A stretch of 64,000 nt of DNA from Peribacillus simplex (GTDB taxonomy: Bacteria > Bacillota > Bacilli > Bacillales > DSM-1321): the NCBI RefSeq assembly GCF_030123325.1, contig NZ_CP126106.1, positions 1,826,001 through 1,890,000 on the forward strand, in the 5' to 3' direction. The translations under genes were made by a program, and so were the position numbers. Below the pieces are notes generated by a model. That model saw only the letters and a list, made by a program, of their open reading frames with translations. It searched no databases and had not been told where the DNA came from. Below are positions 25,565-34,139 of this stretch, piece after piece; within the stretch, counting starts at the first letter, position 1, and every line of letters begins with the position of its first letter.

Positions 25565-26735
25565 ATGTAAGATCTTCGGGAAAAAGCACTAGACCTTCAT
25601 ACGAGGTATCAAGGGAAAATAAATGTAAATGTAAAAGTAGCTGTTGAAAACGCAAATGATTTAAGTTTAGTGTATTCAACAGGAGTAGCTGAGCCTTGTA
25701 AAGAAATCTTCCAAAATCCGAAAAGATTTATAATTACGCACTTAAAGGGAACCTTGTAGGAGTTGTTTCAGATGGATCGGCTGTTTTAGGGCTAGGCAAT
25801 ATCGGAGCAGCAGCATCGATGCCAGTAATGGAAGGAAAGGCAGCATTATTTAAAACATTTGCAGATATTGATGCATTTCCTATTTGTCTAAATACAAACG
25901 ACGCAGAAGAAATTATTTCAATTATCAAAGCCTTGGAACCTACTTTTGGAGGAATAAATTTAGAAGACATTTCAGTTCCGAATTGTTTCATCATTGAGGA
26001 AAGACTGAAAAAGGAGATGAATATTCCTGTTTTTCACGATGATCAGCATGGAATTGCGATTGTTACAGCATCAGGGTTAATTAACGCATTAAAAGTCGTG
26101 AATAAACGGATTGAAGAAATTAAGGTGGTTGTAAATGGTTCAGGTGCTGCAGGAATCGCAATTGCAAAATTGTTGCTCAACATGGGTGTTCAGGATATCA
26201 TTTTGTGCGATACAAATGGAGCGATTTATAAAGGTCGCGAAAATGGAATGAATTCGATGAAGGAAGAAATAGCTCAAATCACTAATAAAAACAGGCTGGC
26301 CGGTGCATTGGGGGATGTTATAAAAGGTACTGACGTTTTTGTTTGGCGTGTCAGCTGCTGATGCAGTTAATACTGCCATGGTACAGTCTATGAACAAAGA
26401 CAGTATTATTTTTGCAATGGCAAACCTGGTGCAGCTGTTTTTGTACAGGGCGTTCAGATTTACCTAACCAAGTAAATAATGTACTAGCGTTTCCAGGAAT
26501 TTTTAAAGGGGCACTTCAGGTGTCCGCTTCTGAAATTAATGAAGAAATGATAGTGGCAGCGGTTTATGCAATTGCAAACTTAATTCAGCCGCAAGAACTG
26601 ACACATGATTATGTAATACCAAATGCTTTCGACAACCGAGTAGTAGAATCTGTCGCCAATGCTGTAGCAGAGGCAATACAGTCTGGTGTTGCGAGAAAAA
26701 AACCGAAACAGAAGTCTGAGAGGAGCAATAAAACA
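25565..26735 (+). pseudogene. Decayed malic enzyme (NAD(P)-dependent, decarboxylating)
   Basis: The sequence is a malic enzyme in three frames. The ATG at 25565 is followed at once by TAA. A one-base loss near 25725 shifts ...IFQNPKRF into YALKGNLVGVVSDGSAVLGLGN (seen as DGSAVLGLGNIG). Then come FHDDQHGIAIVTASG and the NAD site VVNGSGAAGIAIAKLL. A shift near 26335 breaks GTDVFVGVSAADA, and another near 26425 breaks the MANPGA region. The C-terminus (NQVNNVLAFPGIFKGAL, YVIPNAF) reads in frame into the FAH gene. Four lesions make a functional enzyme impossible. It would have converted malate from glcB to pyruvate. Confidence 0.92.
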
Positions 26736-27515
26736 ATGAAGTTTACTAGGTTTATAGCTAATTCTTCCATTCATACAGGTGTTAAAGAAAAAGGTATAAT
26801 AAGAGTAATTAAGGGCGATATTTTTGGTGCTTGGGAGTATACAGGCCAAACATTTTCTCAGGGTGAAGTTAAGTCTATTGCACCCTTAGAACCAAATCAA
26901 ATCATTGGAATCGGTGCAAACTTCGTTTCAAATGTGGAGGATCTTCCGGAACAGCTCCCGGAAATTCCAGTATTCTTCTTTAAGCCAACATCATCAGTGA
27001 TTGGACCTGAAGATGAAATTATCATTCCAGAGGGTATTAAGGAAGTAAAGTTTGAATCCGAATTAGCGATTGTCATTGGGAAAGAGGCAAAAAATGTGCC
27101 TGAATCCGAAGTACTGGATTATGTTTTTGGATACACAGTTGGAAATGACGTAACAGCACCTCAGTTTTTCCATCAGGATGGCCACTGGACAATTGGTAAA
27201 TCATTTGACACGTTCACTCCATTAGGTCCTGTTATTGAAACTGTACTTAATCCTTTTAATGTAAAGGTCAAAGCAAAACTGAACGATGTTGAAAAACAAA
27301 ACAGTGCAACTGAACTGATGATTATTCCAATTCGCAGAATGGTTTCCTATCTGACAAAAGTTATGACGCTTAAACCGGGAGATGTAATTTTAACTGGTAG
27401 TCCTGTTGGAGCAGAGTTGGTCGGCGCAGGCGATGTTATAGAATGTGAAATAAGGGAAATTGGAAATCTTCGAAATACATTTGTTGCGGCTAAAGAAGGT
27501 GCAAGAGCGTATTAG
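26736..27515 (+). CDS. Fumarylacetoacetate hydrolase (FAH) family protein
   Basis: ATG 26736 with GAGAGGAGC upstream begins a 259-residue FAH-fold protein. The core shows IIGIGANFVSN, PVFFFKPTSSVIGP, VKFESELAIVIGKEAKNV (metal-ligand Glu residues), GYTVGNDVTAPQF (metal-ligand Asp), TIGKSFDTFTPLGP and the C-terminal LKPGDVILTGSPVGA. Family members are 2-hydroxyhepta-2,4-dienedioate isomerases, acylpyruvases or oxaloacetate decarboxylases acting on 2-oxo acids with Mg. In the glycolate context an oxaloacetate or acylpyruvate activity is plausible, but it is inference. The frame is open upstream through the malic enzyme remnant to 26412, so a longer hybrid product could be translated in principle. 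Confidence 0.85.
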   Translation: MKFTRFIANSSIHTGVKEKGIIRVIKGDIFGAWEYTGQTFSQGEVKSIAPLEPNQIIGIGANFVSNVEDLPEQLPEIPVFFFKPTSSVIGPEDEIIIPEGIKEVKFESELAIVIGKEAKNVPESEVLDYVFGYTVGNDVTAPQFFHQDGHWTIGKSFDTFTPLGPVIETVLNPFNVKVKAKLNDVEKQNSATELMIIPIRRMVSYLTKVMTLKPGDVILTGSPVGAELVGAGDVIECEIREIGNLRNTFVAAKEGARAY

Positions 27516-27536
27516 GTACGGTTAAAAATTTTTAGT

Positions 27537-27905
27537 TCCAAATTGCTGGAGTCAATTGGTTTGAGATCGGAAGCAAGGCAATACTTGCTTATTTCCATCT
27601 AATGTCGTGCTTAAAATTCTTGAGCAAAAGGAAATGCCAACGCATACTGACAAAACGATTACGAATAAAGATGATTTCCTTCAAGAACTCATTCAGGTTA
27701 GAATTAAAGGCTATGCATTGGATCTAGAAGAAAATGAATACGAATTACTTGTATTCCCGTTCCTATTTTCGATCATTCGGGGAAAGCCATTGCTGCTGTC
27801 ATCATATCTGATCCAACAATGCGTATGACTGAACAGCGAATCAATCTACTACAGTTACAAATGATTCAAATTGGAAAGAGAATTTCGACAAGGCTTGGAT
27901 TCTGA
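27537..27905 (+). pseudogene. Decayed IclR-family regulator (C-terminal domain only)
   Basis: The remains of an IclR effector domain are readable. They start with a VGSKAILAY-like segment near 27570, then EQKEMPTHTDKTITNKDDFLQELIQ, RIKGYALDLEENEYG, and after a frameshift near 27755 VPIFDHSGKAIAAVIISDP and RMTEQRINLL, ending RISTRLGF before TGA. The N-terminal HTH domain is missing. It probably once controlled the malic enzyme/FAH genes just upstream, and both have decayed together. Confidence 0.8.
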
Positions 27906-27951
27906 AGTGTAATTATTTTCCAATATTTTTTAGAATTTTTTTACAAAGAAA

Positions 27952-27996
27952 ATTTGCCCGATATATCTTTTTTTCAAAATAATCGGGCAAATTTTG
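27952..27996 (+). terminator. Terminator after the IclR remnant
   Basis: TTTGCCCGAT pairs with its complement ATCGGGCAAA around a T-rich loop, followed by TTTTG. Its survival fits with recent decay of the upstream genes or continued use by the FAH transcript. Confidence 0.7.
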
Positions 27997-28106
27997 AAAT
28001 TGGTTTTAAAATTTTACCAATAATTTGTATAATAAAATGGGATTAGTGTTTGTTATAGAACAATTACTTATAGTTACATAACAATATTGTTTTATCGCAA
28101 ACTTAT

Positions 28107-28127
28107 AGAAACGTTGTTTCTTAATAC
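28107..28127. promoter_or_regulatory. GAAAC motif site 3, upstream of the permease
   Basis: AGAAACGTTGTTTCTTAATA shares GAAAC-N3-GTTTC and the TAATA end with site 2. It lies about 390 bases before the permease start, farther than a typical promoter operator, which weakens the case for this copy. Confidence 0.4.
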
Positions 28128-28307
28128 AAAGCATTATCTTATAGAATGTTATCATGCCGATAGAAAGTGTTAAGTGAAATATTATGTAGAAAAGACAGCA
28201 GATTTCTATCGTAATTCTTTTTGTATATCTCACCTTAGTCGCAATAGTCCTTTAGTAACTAAGGGTTTAAAGTAATTTATAGCCCCTTTACCGGACAAGC
28301 ACTCTTA

Positions 28308-28340
28308 TGATTTTATCATTACACAACCAAGATAAAATCA
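28308..28340. promoter_or_regulatory. Perfect 10-bp inverted repeat upstream of the permease
   Basis: TGATTTTATC and GATAAAATCA flank a 13-base loop, with CCGGA (28291) and TCCGG (28347) as an outer pair. No T tract follows, so it is more likely an operator or leader structure than a terminator. Confidence 0.4.
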
Positions 28341-28454
28341 CAAACATCCGGACTTTACAACACGAAAATTTTGAATATTTTCAGTGAATTCAAGTTTTTT
28401 TCACTTTCTTGTAAATTATAGCAGAAGAAATGGTAGCATATTTTAATAAAAATA

Positions 28455-28468
28455 TGTAAGCGGTTACT
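28455..28468. promoter_or_regulatory. Candidate cre site upstream of the permease
   Basis: TGTAAGCGGTTACT matches the cre consensus except at the last base and contains the palindrome GTAAGCGGTTAC. It ends 29 bases before the permease ATG, so CcpA would repress permease expression on preferred sugars. Confidence 0.6.
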
Positions 28469-28497
28469 TTTAGGGACTATAAATTGGAGGGTACAAT

Positions 28498-30189
28498 ATG
28501 ACATATACACAAAACTTTACAGTGGTAGGAGATAGCCTCGCTTTATCCGCTATCGTGGCAGTAATTCCAATACTTTATTTCTTCTGGGCATTGGCAGTGA
28601 AGAGAATGAAAGGGTATCGGGCAGGGCTCACGACGCTATTAATTGCTTTGATATTGGCGGTTATTGCATTTGGAATGCCAACACAAATGGCGATTATGTC
28701 TGCTACACACGGGGCGGTATACGGGGTTTTGCCTATTGGTTGGATCATTATCAGTTCAGTTTTCCTTTATAAATTAACCGTAAAAACAGGACAATTTGAT
28801 ATTATTCGTAATTCAGTTGTTTCACTTACGGAAGACCGTCGTCTTCAGGCACTATTGGTAGCGTTCTCATTTGGGGCATTTCTTGAAGGAGCCGCTGGTT
28901 TTGGTGCACCTGTTGCCATTTCTGCTGCACTTCTTGTTGGTCTTGGATTCAATCCTTTATATGCAGCTGGCTTGTGTTTAATTGCCAATACAGCACCGGT
29001 TGCATTTGGGGCAATAGGAGCACCAATTATCGCGCTTGAGGGACCTACCGGAATTTCCGCGATGGAGATTTCAAAAATGGTTGGACGCCAATTACCGTTT
29101 TTATCTGTAGTCATACCTTTTTATTTAATCGTGATTATGGCAGGCTTTAAAAAAGCCTTCGAAGTCATGCCTGCAATTTTAGTGACTGGTATTACTTTTG
29201 CAGTAACACAATTCTTAAGCTCTAACTTCCTTGGACCAGAACTTCCGGATATTTTATCGGCTCTTGTTTCATTACTTGCTTTAGCAGTTTTCCTGAAATT
29301 TTGGAAACCGAAAACCATCTTCCGTTTTTCAGCCGAACAAGAAATGGCTGCAACACTTGCTGTAAATGAACCTTCTAGCCACAAGCCAACTTATACTGGC
29401 GGACAAATTTTTAAAGCGTGGTCACCATTCCTAGTTTTAACGGGAGTAATCTCCCTTTGGGGTATTCCAACCATAAAGCAGGCACTAACAGGACACTATG
29501 AAGGAACAAATGTTGTTTTATCAACGATTAATTCTATAGGGCATGCATTATCGTTTATACCCAACGTTCCTTTATTAAATAATAAGATTATAAACGCTGC
29601 GGGAGAAACCATACCTGCCTTTTACAAGCTGGAATTGCTAGGTGCTGCTGGTACAGCGGTTCTGATTGCAGCAATCATTACGAAATATATTGTAAAAATT
29701 TCCTGGAAGGGTTGGTTAGTTACATTCGGTGAAACACTAAACGAACTTAAATTTCCCATTATCACAATAGCCTCTGTTGTAGGATACGCATATGTAACAA
29801 ACTCTTCAGGAATGAGCACATCTATGGGTATGGTATTGGCGAAAACAGGACTTTTATTCCCTTTCTTCTCTCCTATACTAGGCTGGCTAGGAGTGTTCAT
29901 TACTGGTTCTGATACATCGGCCAACTTACTATTCGGTAACATGCAAAAAGTTACAGCTACTTCAATAGGCATGGATCCAGTGCTCGCAGTGGCAGCGAAC
30001 TCTTCAGGCGGAGTAACCGGAAAGATGATTTCGCCTCAATCAATTGCAGTAGCTTGCGCCGCAGTAGGCCTAGCAGGGAAAGAATCTGATTTGTTTCGCT
30101 TCACTATAAAGCATAGTATTATACTGGTGATTATTGTTGGAATCATGACATATTTACAGAATGGGGTGTTATCCTGGATGATTCCTTAA
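28498..30189 (+). CDS. L-lactate/glycolate permease, LctP family
   Basis: The 563-residue, 12-14-helix protein is a member of the lactate permease family (LctP/GlcA/LldP). Recognisable parts are the segment EGAAGFGAPVAISAALLVGLGF (as GAAGFGAPVAISAALL), NTAPVAFGAIGAPI, and the C-terminal TGSDTSANLLFGNMQ and MISPQSIAVACAAVG. ATG 28498 follows TTGGAGGGTAC. It imports lactate or glycolate with protons across the cytoplasmic membrane. In this neighbourhood glycolate is the more likely physiological substrate (GlcA role), but LctP-type proteins carry both. A terminator follows. Confidence 0.9.
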   Translation: MTYTQNFTVVGDSLALSAIVAVIPILYFFWALAVKRMKGYRAGLTTLLIALILAVIAFGMPTQMAIMSATHGAVYGVLPIGWIIISSVFLYKLTVKTGQFDIIRNSVVSLTEDRRLQALLVAFSFGAFLEGAAGFGAPVAISAALLVGLGFNPLYAAGLCLIANTAPVAFGAIGAPIIALEGPTGISAMEISKMVGRQLPFLSVVIPFYLIVIMAGFKKAFEVMPAILVTGITFAVTQFLSSNFLGPELPDILSALVSLLALAVFLKFWKPKTIFRFSAEQEMAATLAVNEPSSHKPTYTGGQIFKAWSPFLVLTGVISLWGIPTIKQALTGHYEGTNVVLSTINSIGHALSFIPNVPLLNNKIINAAGETIPAFYKLELLGAAGTAVLIAAIITKYIVKISWKGWLVTFGETLNELKFPIITIASVVGYAYVTNSSGMSTSMGMVLAKTGLLFPFFSPILGWLGVFITGSDTSANLLFGNMQKVTATSIGMDPVLAVAANSSGGVTGKMISPQSIAVACAAVGLAGKESDLFRFTIKHSIILVIIVGIMTYLQNGVLSWMIP

Positions 30190-30246
30190 GTAAGATTGCA
30201 AAGCAAATATCTTTATTTAGAGTCAATATGAGTTGATAAAAATAAG

Positions 30247-30306
30247 AAAAACACCATTTAAAAGTCGCAAGTATGTCAAACGGCTTTAAGGTGGTGTTTT
30301 TTTCAT
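30247..30306 (+). terminator. Terminator after the permease
   Basis: AAACACCA and TGGTGTTT plus an inner TTAAA/TTTAA stem enclose a loop, followed by seven T. Confidence 0.75.
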
Positions 30307-31078
30307 TGGAAATGAAAGATAGCCTTCTGAGTTGAGCGGTCATAATAGTTAGGTAGATCAGTTTAGAACAAATACCTTTCTTCGTGAATAATGAAGGCTT
30401 AGCTGGCGCAACGACCAGATAAGAAATCATCAAAGATTTTATGTGGAATAAACTGCCAATGGGGAAGAGCATCAAATATGGATAGAAAATCGATCGGGCT
30501 TCGACTTAACCTGATAATGCAAAATCACTAATGCTGTGTGATACATTGGATCAGACATACCTGCATTTGGGGTTTACTTCATTTTAGTCAATAGTTTAAC
30601 ATAACAACCTTTGGAAAAAATGGAGGTTGTTTTTATGTAATTAAAAATAACAGATTTCAGAATATAGTAGTATAAACGGATAAAGACTAATTTGACAGAA
30701 AGCCCTATAGGGGCTGAATTTGAAAAGCAATTGAATGTGAAATTCAAGGGATTGGCAATCTTCAAAACCAATCAATACAGAAAAAAGGTTTCTGCTTTTT
30801 CCTAACAAAAAATCCTCTTTCAATTAGAAAATGAAAGAGGATTTTTTTATCCTGAAGAAGTCTACTATATCAATCAGTTAGCATCTTCCTCCTTGAAAAC
30901 AAATAAGAAAAGTAAGCAAAAATAGGAGGATGAAAGTCAGCTTGCAAGGCATGGAAGATCCTTTATTAAATCTCCACCTTTTTTCATATCTTAAATCATT
31001 AAACCATTTTTGGGCACGCCACTTAATTGGTGTCCAAAATTCATCAAAAACTTCTCTGAATCCGACGACTTTTTTCCA
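30307..31078. other. Intergenic stretch with terminators and coding debris
   Basis: Two clear stem-loops with T runs occur at 30603-30636 (AACAACCT with AGGTTGTT) and 30808-30848 (AAAATCCTCTTTC with GAAAGAGGATTTT). Short plus-strand frames (PDKKSSKILCGINCQWGRAS near 30410, TESPIGAEFEKQLNVKF near 30700) read like coding remnants, but I cannot place them. The end, 30961-31012, resembles 39878-39929 at about 80 percent. Confidence 0.4.
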
Positions 31079-31370
31079 TTATATATACTCTCCAAACACA
31101 TCTGATTTCCACAAATGAATCGCATGTCGTACTTTTTCAAAAACCTTCTCCAAATAAATTTCTGTAGTGGATAGCTGCACATGGCCCAGACTCTTCATAA
31201 TCTGATAGACATCCACTCCATTTAAGTGAGAAATTATGGAAAAAGCATGCCTGAGTATATGAGGACCAATAGAAGAAGAACGAAACATCAAAAAAGGCAA
31301 TCCACTCTCTTTAATGGCTTTTGTGATGTATTGAGACAAATAAGAGGGAGAGTAGGCGCGGCGGTATTGG
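31079..31370 (-). pseudogene. Tyrosine recombinase, C-terminal catalytic fragment
   Basis: The minus-strand frame contains YITKAIKESG, then HILRHAFSIISHLNG (the H-x-x-R box), IMKSLGHVQLSTTEIYLEK (the LGH box with the nucleophile Tyr), and a tail ending WKSDVFGEYI. The first catalytic Arg and the whole N-terminal half are missing. Upstream on this strand the frame runs into non-homologous sequence. It is a truncated integrase, lying head-to-head with and partly under the 5' end of the ger operon frame. Confidence 0.75.
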
Positions 31371-31444
31371 TCGTAAAGAGCGGGTCGTCTCCTTCTGCAG
31401 CATCTTAGTCTAATTTTTTTACAGCATAGAGTATATTTCTTCTT

Positions 31445-33028
31445 ATGCGAGAAATGATAAATCTGAGAGAAAGGGGGGCGTTTCATATTTTTTTCTCCGG
31501 TTTATTTAAAAGGAAACGTTATTCAAAATACCAGCAAACAAACCAAAATGTTTGTTCAGAAAAACTTAGTTCGATAGATCATTATCCGCTGTATCCTGAT
31601 TTATCGATGAATATACAAGTACTTCAGCAGATGTTTCACCATGCTCCGGATTTGGTGATTCGCCACTTCGAATTCGGCGGAAAGGGAACAAAGGCAGCTT
31701 TAGTATACGTAGATGGTTTAACAGATAAAAATTCAATAAGCAATAACGTTCTAAGTGCCGTGATGCAATCCTCTTTCGACCCAAAGAAGGGATTGCCTAC
31801 AACTGTAGGGGATGTTGAAGAAGTCCATTCATGGAAATCCGTTGAAAATGCACTTTTTGCAGGTGACAGCGCCTTATTCATCCAAGGGGAAACTAAGGCG
31901 TTTCTTTTGGATACAAAAGGATGGCCTCAAAGAGCGATTGAAGATCCGAAGTTAGAAACATCACTGAAAGGTGCCCACCAGGGATTTGTAGAGACCGGAA
32001 GTCAGAATGTAGCAATGTTGCGAAGGTATATTCCTAACCGAGAATTGATCATAAAGGAACTTACAGTCGGTGTTCGCGGAAAGTCAAAGGTCTTTATCGT
32101 TTATTTGGGAGATGTTGCTAGTGAAGAAGTACTGCAGGAACTTGAAGACAGAATCAAACAGATTCAAATGGACGTGGTAATCAATACTGGTGAACTATCT
32201 GAACTCATTGAAGATAACCCATATTCCCCGTTTCCTCAGTTTTTATTAACCGAGAGGCCGGACTCAGTAGCTTCACAAATCCTTCAAGGTCGATTTGCCG
32301 TTATCGTCGATCGTTCGCCATCTGTTTTAATTGCTCCGGTAACATTAATGTCTTTTCTTCAGAGTGTTGATGATTACAGCACACGCTGGTTAGCTGCATC
32401 ATTGATACGGTTGCTGCGATTTTTCGCTTTTATGATCACATTATTTCTACCTGCAACATATGTAGCCATTATATCCTATAATTACGAAGTGATTCCTTTA
32501 AAGCTTTTTTTATCCATAGCCGAATCACGGATGGTTGTGCCCTTTCCGCCAATCATAGAAGCACTCCTGATGGAGGTTACCATTGAAATGATGAGAGAAG
32601 CAGGCGTTCGTCTTCCGGCTCCAATAGGCCAAACGGTTGGAATTGTGGGAGGAATTGTGATCGGACAGGCAGCTGTTCAGGCAGGTATAGTAAGCAATAT
32701 TATGGTGATTGTCGTTTCTGCAACGGCAATCGGCTCATTTATCATTCCAAGTTATGACATGGGGACAGCTATCCGAATGCTGCGATTCCCCATGATGTTA
32801 TTAGCAGTCATGTTTGGAAGTACCGGAATCATGATTGGTGCCATGACGTTGATTGCCCATTTAATTAGTCTTGAATCGCTGGGAACTCCGTATGCAAGCC
32901 CATTAGCTCCTTTCCGGTTTGCTGATATGAAGGACTCATTTATTCGTTTTCCTTTATGGAAAATGATTACACGGCCAAAAAGTGTAAGGACCATTCAATC
33001 CAATCGTCAGGGAAAGCCTAAAAGATAA
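31445..33028 (+). CDS. Spore germination receptor subunit A (GerA family)
   Basis: The frame of up to 527 residues carries an N-terminal soluble domain (NVLSAVMQSSFDPKKGLPTT, GDSALFIQGETKAFLLDTKGWPQRAIEDP in shortened form GDSALFIQGE and GWPQRAIEDP) and the signature FVETGSQNVAMLRRYIPN. About five membrane helices follow, with PAPIGQTVGIVGGIVIGQAAVQ (as APIGQTVGIVGGIVIG). It is the A subunit of an inner-membrane germinant receptor of dormant spores. The start is uncertain: a strong AAAGGGGGG lies inside the frame at about 31473 with only ATT at the right distance, while the upstream ATG codons have no ribosome-binding site. It forms an operon with the B and C subunits; size is closest to GerKA. 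Confidence 0.9.
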   Translation: MREMINLRERGAFHIFFSGLFKRKRYSKYQQTNQNVCSEKLSSIDHYPLYPDLSMNIQVLQQMFHHAPDLVIRHFEFGGKGTKAALVYVDGLTDKNSISNNVLSAVMQSSFDPKKGLPTTVGDVEEVHSWKSVENALFAGDSALFIQGETKAFLLDTKGWPQRAIEDPKLETSLKGAHQGFVETGSQNVAMLRRYIPNRELIIKELTVGVRGKSKVFIVYLGDVASEEVLQELEDRIKQIQMDVVINTGELSELIEDNPYSPFPQFLLTERPDSVASQILQGRFAVIVDRSPSVLIAPVTLMSFLQSVDDYSTRWLAASLIRLLRFFAFMITLFLPATYVAIISYNYEVIPLKLFLSIAESRMVVPFPPIIEALLMEVTIEMMREAGVRLPAPIGQTVGIVGGIVIGQAAVQAGIVSNIMVIVVSATAIGSFIIPSYDMGTAIRMLRFPMMLLAVMFGSTGIMIGAMTLIAHLISLESLGTPYASPLAPFRFADMKDSFIRFPLWKMITRPKSVRTIQSNRQGKPKR

Positions 33029-33038
33029 GGTGAGGAAA

Positions 33039-34139
33039 ATGAAAAAATACACTCATAATGAAATCACCATCCTGCAATATATTTTTTTAATTGTTGGGAC
33101 CCAGATGGGGGTCGGTTTTTTGTCGCTTCCTAAAGTTGTTGCCGAAAAGGCTGGAACAGACGGCTGGATGGGCATCATCATTGGTTGGATATTAAGCGTT
33201 GCTGCCAGTATTATTATGGTGAAAACGGCTGAGAAGTACCCAAATGACACGCTTTACGATCTTCTTATCCGATTTTTTGGAAAAACACTGGGTAAAGTGG
33301 CTATTTTCATTATTCTTGGATACACTTTATGCTTTTCTTTGATCATATTTATTAACACTTTTCTTTATATAAAAGCATGGTTTCTTCCCAATACACCTGA
33401 CTACTTAATTGTTTTGTTATTTTCAATCCCGGTATTATTTATAGTCAGGAATGGTCTCCGTGTTATTGGAAGATATAATGAATTGATTTTCTATATGACG
33501 ATATGGCTCCCGGTAATTTTTTTGTTTCCATTAAAAGATGGAAGTTTCTTGAATTTACTTCCATTGTTTAAAGTTGGTTGGAAGTCAATTTCAGCTACCG
33601 TGCCGCCGGTCATTTATTCGTTCCTAGGGTTTGAACTTGTCTTTTTCTTTTATCCTTTCTTAAAGAAAAAGCAATATGCCATTCATGGAATTATTATTGC
33701 CAACACCCTATCGATGTTCTTTTATCTCTTTGTAACCATTAGCTGTTTTGTGTTCTTTAGTCCGGATAGCATTACCGGTTTTAATCAGCCTGTCCTAAGT
33801 ATGCTCAAAGTGATTGAATTCCGGTTTATTGAACGTCTTGACGTGGTTATATTGAATATTTTGATCCTTTTTTCCTCAAGGGCCTGGATCTTGTACATGT
33901 ACTGTACGGTCTTTAGTTTCAGTCAATTAATGAATAAGCAGGATCATAGTTTATATGTGCCCGTTTTGTTAGGTTTACTTGTCGTGGGCACATTTTTTTT
34001 TCAACCAACATGGATGCAAGTAACAATCTGGCAAAAATGGCTTTCGAATGCCGGGATTGCGGTAGCATATGTGTTTCCCGTTTTTTTATGGATTTACAGT
34101 TGGGGATATGAGAGATTTTCACGGAGGAGATTTTCATGA
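33039..34139 (+). CDS. Spore germination receptor subunit B (GerB family permease)
   Basis: The 366-residue, ten-helix protein belongs to the APC-like spore permease family. It starts YTHNEITILQYIFLIVGTQMG and contains LPKVVAEKAGTDGWM and the conserved helix-5/6 region VPPVIYSFLGFELVFFFYPFL (shortened VIYSFLGFELVFFFYPFL). ATG 33039 lies eight bases after AAGG and is preferred over GTG 33030. It is the subunit thought to bind the amino acid or sugar germinant. It sits 10 bases after the A subunit gene and overlaps the C subunit by four bases (ATGA), a normal ger operon layout. Confidence 0.92.
   Translation: MKKYTHNEITILQYIFLIVGTQMGVGFLSLPKVVAEKAGTDGWMGIIIGWILSVAASIIMVKTAEKYPNDTLYDLLIRFFGKTLGKVAIFIILGYTLCFSLIIFINTFLYIKAWFLPNTPDYLIVLLFSIPVLFIVRNGLRVIGRYNELIFYMTIWLPVIFLFPLKDGSFLNLLPLFKVGWKSISATVPPVIYSFLGFELVFFFYPFLKKKQYAIHGIIIANTLSMFFYLFVTISCFVFFSPDSITGFNQPVLSMLKVIEFRFIERLDVVILNILILFSSRAWILYMYCTVFSFSQLMNKQDHSLYVPVLLGLLVVGTFFFQPTWMQVTIWQKWLSNAGIAVAYVFPVFLWIYSWGYERFSRRRFS

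Noticed and set aside
25565..25570. ATG followed by TAA as possible stop-codon read-through in malic enzyme
   Set aside because: Three further frameshifts in the same gene show simple decay rather than programmed recoding.
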